This document shows positions 9,481 to 14,246 of a stretch of 14,246 nucleotides of DNA, piece by piece. Source of the DNA: Allomyces macrogynus ATCC 38327 (lineage: Eukaryota > Blastocladiomycota > Blastocladiomycetes > Blastocladiales > Blastocladiaceae); the NCBI GenBank assembly GCA_000151295.1, contig GG745392.1:133605-147850 (forward strand). The letters run 5' to 3'. Each line of letters opens with the position of its first letter. Position 1 is the first letter of the stretch. Made by a program: the position numbers and the translations under genes. The notes under the pieces were generated by a model, which was not told where the DNA came from, did not search any database, and was given only the letters and a program-made list of their open reading frames with translations.

Positions 9481-10192
9481 CGTGAGGAGACCGAGCGAGG
9501 TTGTGACTGGTCGGGACCATCGAGAAATCGATTGTGTTGTTCACACGCGCCGGGTCGGGGTCGGCGCGAGCAATCACGCGCGCACGTCAATGCGGGAAGT
9601 TGCGGTCGACGGTCGGGCGTCGAGGCCGTGGAATGGCATTGTCGCAGCCATGGTATGGCGACATGGACGTGACGGGCACACAACGAGCCAGCCAAACCCG
9701 CGCCGCGGTCGAACGGACGACGGCCGTTCGATTGCAGCAAGTCGGTGGAGACAGGCAGGACGGGCTCGTGCCAACACGGGAACCGGCAGCGCACGCCCGG
9801 AGACTCGCCGATGCCGTGGCAATGCCCCGCAATCCAGCGACGCCGGTGGTGGTGATAGGACGGGCGGCGACACCCCAGCAATGCGCCGCGATCCCGCAAC
9901 GCTGCTGCTGCTGCTGATGGTGCCGCGGTCAACGGCGCAATGCGGCCAGCCGAGCGCCATGACAGCGCGTCGCAGTCGCCGACACACCGATTGCGATCAG
10001 TGACGCGCGTGACTCTTCCTGCTGAAAGTGACACAGTTGCGCTGCGGGACCACCAGGAGTGCCGCTGTACACGATTTCGGCCCGGCCCCTCCGTCCAGTC
10101 GCCGCGCGCCGCTGCGCTCTGCGCGACCGCGCTCGTGAGACATAATCCGAAGTTGGCTCGGTCCAAGAAAGGTGCGCGCGCGGGCGCAACGG
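9481..10192 (-). repeat. Diverged tandem repeat, unit Y
   Basis: This is the second clear unit, aligned to unit X by the three blocks described there. Its minus-strand frame (9574-9987, 137 codons) spans most of the unit and ends where X has a CGA codon and Y has TGA (plus 9574-9576), a single C-to-T change at a CpG. A CTG run near 9900 gives five Leu on the plus strand, matching five Leu near 8.21 kb. No known domain is visible apart from the weak F-box-like context of the family. Confidence 0.6.
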
Positions 10193-10330
10193 AGCTGTGA
10201 GAGGTCGCGGGACTCGTCGTCTACGGCACCAGGTCCCCGAATACGCGGTTCGCGGGCGCCGCAACGGCGCAGCACGAGCAAGAAAACGTTGTTGACATCG
10301 ATTCAATGCGGGAAGTCGCGCGGGAGTACG
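10193..10330. repeat. Partial third repeat unit
   Basis: The segment TCAATGCGGGAAGTCGCG at 10303-10320 matches the first block of units X (8931) and Y (9587), and the preceding GCACGAGCAA resembles the GGCGCGAGCAA before the block in Y. Over six codons (Ser-Met-Arg-Glu-Val-Ala on the plus strand) all differences among the three copies fall at third positions. The similarity fades after about 10,330, so the copy is truncated or too diverged to follow. Confidence 0.45.
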
Positions 10331-11250
10331 CGAGCGCGTCGTCGTCGTGGAGCGGTCGTTGGTGTGTTGGTGCAGTCGCGGCTGATCAAGCACGATCGCA
10401 CGCGACGTCATGCGCGGCGAGCGCTGACGCCGACAACAGCAACAACGACGATTGCGAGATGCCGAAGTGCGCGTGGACCACACCACGACGGCGCAACGCG
10501 GGCGGCCGCCGTGGCGCCGGGCGCGGTCAGTCGGCCGCCGAGAGGGCCGGCGCCGCGGCGGGACAGGGAAACGCTGACATGAATGGGCCTTGCGCGAGCC
10601 CAAACGTTGAGCAGGGCGCGTACCGTCGGCGCCGACAGAGTGCTAAGGGTGCAGAACAACGGAGAGCAGGGAATAGAGGACATAGGCAGCACGTCAGCAG
10701 CCATGGCCGGATCGTACGCGAGGAATGAGGCACGAGGCCTAGCACGGCTCAACGTCAAGACACACTTTCGCGTCCCGCCCGCGCGCGCCTCGCGAACCGC
10801 CGCGGAGCGCCACGGCTCGAGAAGGTAATAAGCGCCGTTGGCTATCATATGCAACCGGCGCCGCGGTGCCAGGGCCCGTGCGGGAAAGAAACAGGGTCGG
10901 AGGGCGGCTGGCGACGACGGGCGTGATCCGGCCGCGCGCGCCGCGGCCTCCACTCAGATCAAATCGAGCGACACGCCCAAAGGGCGGGATTGTGTTCGGG
11001 CGTTGTCGAGAGTATATCCTGCGCTGCCGACGGCGTGCAGAGAGCCAGGGCGGGCAGGAACGAGCGAGAGCGGTTGCACACTGGCGTGGCCGCAGTGCGG
11101 TTCGTCGAGGTGGCGCCGGACCGATTCGACTTGGAACATCATTGGTACGTTGTTGCGATCATGTTGCGTTCAGTTATTGAACGGGTTGAACGGGTTGAAG
11201 TGGTGGTTGGTCGAGGGTGGTGGTGAGTGGGAAACGGTGGATCGTGCGAC
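10331..11250. other. GC-rich stretch without a recognisable gene
   Basis: The longest frame is minus 10408-10953 (181 codons), with fair third-position bias but only Arg/Ala/Pro-rich sequence and no domain. A plus frame at 10990-11226 contains AAVRFVEVAPDRFDLEHHWY, which reads naturally and uses G/C-ending codons, but I do not recognise it. A 10-base tandem repeat (TTGAACGGGT, two copies and a partial third) lies at 11177-11201. No RNA gene is seen. Confidence 0.4.
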
Positions 11251-11430
11251 CTCAGCGTTGTGAATAACCTCACTGCCCATCTACGTCGTGCGCAACTTCT
11301 CTTAAGGGGCGAAGGTCTCCCACGGCAGAGTCAACTGACCGCACCCGGGATTGGGACTGCAGTGTTGAACGGGCGGACACTGTCTCGCAACTTGCCTGCA
11401 AATATGGCCCCGCCTACTACAGGGGGGCGT

Positions 11431-11503
11431 TAGGCGAGCCGTTCGGCCACCACCCCCTCGCCCTTTTGCTTGCACCATTAAGCTCGCCTAGCCAACAAAA
11501 GGG
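11431..11503. repeat. Two interlocking inverted repeats
   Basis: TAGGCGAGC at 11431-11439 pairs with GCTCGCCTA at 11482-11490. CCCTTTTG at 11461-11468 pairs with CAAAAGGG at 11496-11503. The two pairs cross each other, so they cannot both form one simple hairpin but could form alternative stems or a pseudoknot in RNA. They could also mark the end of a mobile element, but no target-site duplication is evident. Confidence 0.5.
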
Positions 11504-11583
11504 TTAACTGTGTAGGCGGCTTAACACCTCGCGCATAAGGGGGAGATTCCTTTTCCTTTTTTATGTCGCGGCCTTGAACGACA

Positions 11584-11644
11584 AGGGGGGACCTTTACCC
11601 CTGGCCTTTTTTCGACCGAATTTCGTGGGGGACCCTTATCCCCC
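11584..11644. repeat. Repeated G5ACC-CCCCT hairpins
   Basis: Two related segments, GGGGGACCTTTACCCCT (about 11586-11602) and GGGGGACCCTTATCCCCCT (11627-11645), each fold on themselves; in the second, GGGGGA at 11627-11632 pairs with TCCCCC at 11639-11644. A weaker relative, ATAAGGGGGAGATTCC, lies near 11535. The similar sequence and near-equal spacing suggest a short local duplication of a hairpin. Confidence 0.5.
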
Positions 11645-11673
11645 TCTTGCCTTCGGAATGCAAAAGCGTCCAG

Positions 11674-11733
11674 TATAATTGCTAGCCCCTTGCTCCCATC
11701 GGCTGAGCGCCAACCGCGCGCGGACCATGGGAA
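11674..11733 (+). promoter_or_regulatory. TATA-like box and strong ATG context
   Basis: TATAAT at 11674-11679 lies about 50 bases before an ATG at 11727 in the context GGACC-ATG-G, which matches the eukaryotic start consensus. That ATG opens a short frame (MGKKTMKVQNAVVGEP) that stops at about 11906. It may be the start of a small spliced plus-strand gene, since a GTGCGT donor-like site and a TGTCAG acceptor-like site lie inside it. Evidence is positional only. Confidence 0.25.
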
Positions 11734-11754
11734 AGAAGACCATGAAAGTACAAA

Positions 11755-12319
11755 ATGCTGTTGTGGGGGAGCCAAGTCCTCGTGCGTGCTATTTATCTGT
11801 GCACATCGGATTTTGGCCATCCTGTAAATGTCAGAGAGGTCTGTTTTACTCTACTTTATGGGGGCGGGATGAACTTTGTCACGCTGGTGCAGGAAACGCT
11901 GTTTAGTTTTCGGTGTTCTCTCGTGAAGCAGGCAAAGTAAGCTCACTTTTCGAGAGACGCACACCAAGGCAGTTCTTTGCACAATATGCCACAGAGTGGA
12001 AGTTAACGACGCTGTTGAAGAAATCGAGAACTCGACGCCGGCCGAGTTTTCCCCAATTCTTTGCCAGTGTCGGTATCACCACGCCAGAGATAAAAGCAAG
12101 AAGCCGCAAATGTCTTGTGCAAAAAGAGCTCTGCGCTGGAGATACTCAAGGCTTCAGTTCAGAGGACTTCGTTGTCCAAGTTGGCGGTTTACTTGCTTGT
12201 GGGCGAGAGAGGACAAGTTGGGCGCCAGACTTGGACTGCTATTGCTCAGAGCAAGGTGGGAAACGAGCAGGGCGCTCTGCCGGAATCTCACGTTGTCGTT
12301 TGCGCATGCTGCGAGTTGA
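11755..12319 (+). CDS. Candidate two-exon gene of unknown function (11755-11936, 11995-12319)
   Basis: Exon 1 would encode MLLWGSQVLVRAIY and so on, to SLVKQA. A consensus donor GTAAGC at 11937 and an acceptor CCACAG at 11994 bound a 58-nt intron, and splicing keeps the frame through a Lys codon into VEVNDAVEEIENSTPAEFSP. The total is 168 residues. The C-terminal half is rich in Arg and Leu and has no known domain. Codons are not G/C-biased, unlike the C2 gene, matching the lower GC of this segment and hinting at a different origin. The upstream start is uncertain; the ATG at 11727 is in another frame. A competing unspliced frame runs 11913-12395 (160 codons) and a third at 12115-12375. I do not recognise any of them. 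Confidence 0.2.
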
Positions 12320-12395
12320 CCCATTGTTTGCTAGTTTTATTTTCTTACCGCTTCGAGCGGCCGCTGTACTTATAGAATATTTTTGGCGAATTTGA

Positions 12396-13053
12396 TTGCA
12401 AAAGATCTCCGTCCTGTGCTGTCCGACCACTTTTAGTGAAAAATGAGAACCTATTTGCTCATGTCCGAGTTTTATCCATATACTCCTTTTGCTGTATCAC
12501 TTCTTTGCTTCAAAACCTCCTTGGAAGAGTTGAACTTTAGCCTGAAAGCTGAAACCGGAGTATTTTCTGACTGAACTTGCAAACAATCGCCTGGACGCTG
12601 ACCTTGTGAACAGTATCTGCAAACACGTCACAGAAAACAATAAACAATTACTTGACTGTAAACAGAAACCTGAAAGCACAAAAATAATTGAAAACCTGAA
12701 CCTGGAACAAACATATACCAATCCCAAAACTTACATGTAAACCTGAACCCGGAAAAGCAAAACTGAAAACAGGAACCTGAATTTACTTCCCTAAAAGTCC
12801 TGAAAACATGAACCAGGAAGAAGAAGATGAAAAAACTACAGCACCCGGTATTCCCATCTAGTCTCCTACGACAGTACTGACCGGGCCAGCACCTGGTTAT
12901 CTTCGCAGATCGGACGGGATGCGGAGTTTTCAGGTGTGTATGGCCGTAGCTACTGGTAGCGGGAAGTAATTGTTGACGATCGCGCTGCTGCTGCGCAGGG
13001 GCCGTTTGTGTTCCGAAATAAAAAGTGGCTCTCCTGCCATGGCCTCGGCGCGT
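12396..13053. other. AT-rich intergenic stretch
   Basis: There is no open frame with domain character. The stretch includes the CCTGAA-type degenerate repeat and two AATAAA hexamers on the plus strand (12639-12644 and 13017-13022) that could act as polyadenylation signals for a plus-strand transcript. The composition changes back toward GC at about 12,950. Confidence 0.4.
12540..12820. repeat. Degenerate A-rich repeat with CCTGAA core
   Basis: Variants of GAAAACCTGAACC(T/C)GGA recur irregularly: at 12541 (GCCTGAAAGC), about 12665 (GAAACCTGAAAGC), 12692 (AAACCTGAACCTGGAA), 12738 (AAACCTGAACCCGGAA), 12770 (CAGGAACCTGAA) and 12799 (CCTGAAAACATGAACC). Spacing is variable, about 25-50 bases. It looks like an old minisatellite. 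It is not a canonical telomere repeat. Confidence 0.55.
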
Positions 13054-13361
13054 CACGTCAAGCACCTCCCGGCTCGCTCACATCTCAACCCCAAGGGCCC
13101 AAACACACATCAATCTGCTCCCGGCAATGTTTTGCATGCATGCTTTAGTAATAGAATCATCTCGCCGGCCCACCAAACAAGCCCAGCTGTCGCGCTGCCA
13201 ACACTGTCCAACACTGCCCAACACTGCCCGTTGAGCTCTATCGCTTTGCAACAACTTGCATTGGATAGCTCTTGCAAAACTGTAATGCAATTGTGTTGCT
13301 ATATTTATCGAAAGCGGTCTTCTTTAAACCAAACGCGGCCCCGCCGCATCTCACCACCCGC
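13054..13361. repeat. Satellite unit 1 (308 bp)
   Basis: Module A (CACGTCAAGCACCTCCCGG, 13054) is the most diverged copy. Module B (AATGTTTTGCATGCATGCTT) starts at 13126, 72 bases on. Module C (CTTTGCAACAACTTGCA, then GGATAGCTCTTGCAAAACTG) starts at about 13244. A 10-base triplet repeat, CCAACACTGY, lies at 13198-13227. No gene is seen in the unit. Confidence 0.8.
13198..13227. repeat. CCAACACTGY tandem repeat, three copies
   Basis: Three adjacent 10-base copies differ only at the last base (T, C, C). They lie in satellite unit 1 and are absent from the other units, so this is a recent local expansion. Confidence 0.9.
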
Positions 13362-13669
13362 CGCGTAAAGCACTCACCAGCGCGCTCATTTCTCAACCCC
13401 TTGCATTTCCACTACCATGAATCAATTTCTCTTGACGTTGTGCATGCTTTCGTGCTAGTTGGATCCCGCCGGGTTGCATATAGCGCTCATCAAAGGCTCA
13501 ACCGGTAAAGCGACGCACCGCTACCAACCAACCCGTGGTCCAATCTCCTTGCAACTGCCGGCATTCGATAGCTCTTTGGAAGCGATAATGTCAAACTGGT
13601 TTCAGATTTCGCAGCCGGGCAGTTGGCCGCGCGTCAGAGCCGTGGCCGTTCTCGCACGACGCTTTCAGT
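13362..13669. repeat. Satellite unit 2 (308 bp)
   Basis: Module A is CGCGTAAAGCACTCACCAG at 13362-13380, module B GACGTTGTGCATGCTTTCGT at 13434, and module C CTCCTTGCAACTGCCGGCAT at 13545 followed by TCGATAGCTCTTTGGAAGC. The segment from AACCCGTGG to this point is almost the same as in unit 4. Confidence 0.85.
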
Positions 13670-13843
13670 CACGTAAAGCACTCACCAGAGCGCGAACCAG
13701 GCATCGCCCGGGCTCGTGCTTGCCATCAATCAATGTCCCTTGACGTTGTGCATGCTTTTGTACTAGTGAGACTCTGCCCGGCCATGCGGCGGGTCCGGGG
13801 CGGTCGGGTTTGTGCGTCGGCGGTGCTTGTGCGCGCGAAATGT
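13670..13843. repeat. Satellite unit 3 (174 bp, module C missing)
   Basis: Module A is CACGTAAAGCACTCACCAG at 13670-13688 and module B GACGTTGTGCATGCTTTTGT at 13742. The unit then passes through GC-rich sequence straight into module A of unit 4, with no module C. It is 134 bases shorter than its two left neighbours, consistent with an internal deletion. Confidence 0.85.
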
Positions 13844-14100
13844 CACGTAAAGCACTCACCAGCGCGCGAACCAGATGCCCTCAAGAGTCGTGCTTGCCAT
13901 CAATCGATAGCTCTCGACGTTTTGCATTCTTTAGTACCAGTTAGATTCCGCCCGGTCGCATAGCGAGTCTGGGGCGCTCGCGACAAGGCGAGTGGTGCAG
14001 ACCGACCGCCGACACGGCGCCGCCGGGGAACCCGTGGACCAATCTCCTTGCAACTACTGGCATTCGATAGCTCTTTGAAAACTGTAAAGCAAATCTACTC
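13844..14100. repeat. Satellite unit 4 (last unit)
   Basis: Module A is CACGTAAAGCACTCACCAG at 13844-13862, identical to unit 3. Module B is GACGTTTTGCATTCTTTAGT at 13916. Module C is CTCCTTGCAACTACTGGCAT at 14044 followed by TCGATAGCTCTTTGAAAACTG. The array ends here; no further module A is present before the window edge. Confidence 0.85.
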
Positions 14101-14104
14101 TTAC

Positions 14105-14243
14105 TTTTGCGCCCCCGTATGTTGGCCGTGCGCTGGCGGGGGCCGACCGGGAGGCACAAATGCCACTCGCGCTCGCTCATTTCTTGCCGCGCGAGCTGCT
14201 CCACTTGCAGCAGCGTATTCTGCAAGACTTTGCGCATCTTTTC
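14105..14243 (-). CDS. Probable partial exon, coiled-coil-like protein
   Basis: The minus-strand frame reads MRKVLQNTLLQVEQLARQEM then SEREWHLC from 14237, with heptad-like Leu/Val spacing and many Gln, Glu and Arg. Most codons end in G or C, as in the C2 gene. A TAG occupies the last three bases of the window (14246-14244): it is either an in-frame stop, making ATG 14237 the start, or the acceptor of an upstream intron with the exon starting at 14243. A consensus donor GTAAGA at 14104 would end the exon just before the satellite array. Without splicing the frame runs on to 13941 through repeat sequence, which is unlikely. The opposite strand is also open but has poorer third-position bias. 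Function is unknown. Confidence 0.35.
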
Positions 14244-14246
14244 CTA

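Noticed and set aside
3400..10330. Integrated giant-virus segment carrying F-box genes
   Set aside because: Amoeba giant viruses do carry F-box families and high GC, but no viral core gene (capsid, polymerase, packaging ATPase) is visible, so the idea stays unsupported.
12540..12820. Degenerate telomere repeat
   Set aside because: The core CCTGAA does not match TTAGGG-type repeats and the spacing is irregular.
13054..14100. CRISPR array
   Set aside because: The repeats are 308 bases apart, diverged and built of several modules; there are no short identical repeats with unique spacers of constant length, and the context is eukaryotic.
1..14246. tRNA, 5S or other known RNA genes
   Set aside because: I looked for the tRNA B-box pattern GGTTCRANTCC and matching stems and found no convincing case. 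Near matches at 1590 and 6640 lack flanking cloverleaf arms.

Overview
The window looks eukaryotic and nuclear. It is strongly GC-rich up to about 11.2 kb. It holds one gene that I can recognise, a C2-domain protein on the minus strand at the left edge. This gene becomes continuous only when two short GT-AG introns are removed. Its start codon has a perfect GCCACC-ATG context, and its codons end in G or C about nine times in ten. A free-living protist, for example an Acanthamoeba-like amoebozoan, would fit this composition and gene structure. That assignment is inference: no marker gene is present.

Layout. Positions 1-298 are edge sequence with a C9/G12 block. Positions 299-1462 are the C2 gene (minus). 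Positions 1463-2426 are a gene-free 5' flank, probably its leader and promoter. From about 2.4 to 10.3 kb the DNA has many overlapping open frames on both strands but no intact gene that I recognise. Pairwise comparison inside the window shows that part of it is a diverged tandem repeat: one 66-base block recurs without gaps 656 bases away at about 76% identity, and a 55-base block recurs 683 bases away at about 78%. Several minus-strand fragments in this region (near 3.45, 6.0, 6.8, 7.6 and 8.3 kb) share a weak F-box-like pattern, and two of them share a YLTLA core with only synonymous differences. My best reading is a decayed tandem family of minus-strand genes, possibly F-box genes. The repetition is well supported; the F-box identity is tentative.

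Positions 10.3-11.2 kb hold nothing I can name. Around 11.2 kb the composition drops sharply in GC. Positions 11.4-11.65 kb are rich in short hairpins and G/C runs. Positions 11.7-12.4 kb contain a possible small two-exon plus-strand gene of unknown function. Positions 12.5-12.85 kb are an AT-rich degenerate repeat built on a CCTGAA-type core.

From 13,054 to about 14,100 there is a clear satellite-like array of four units. The period is 308 bases for the first two steps and 174 for the third. Modules A and B are exactly 72 bases apart in all four units, and a third module is missing from unit 3. The last 140 bases contain a probable partial minus-strand exon with a coiled-coil-like sequence and a consensus splice donor.

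There is no evident operon or pathway. The window reads as a gene-poor, repeat-rich part of a eukaryotic chromosome, with a normal gene at its left end and perhaps another at its right end.
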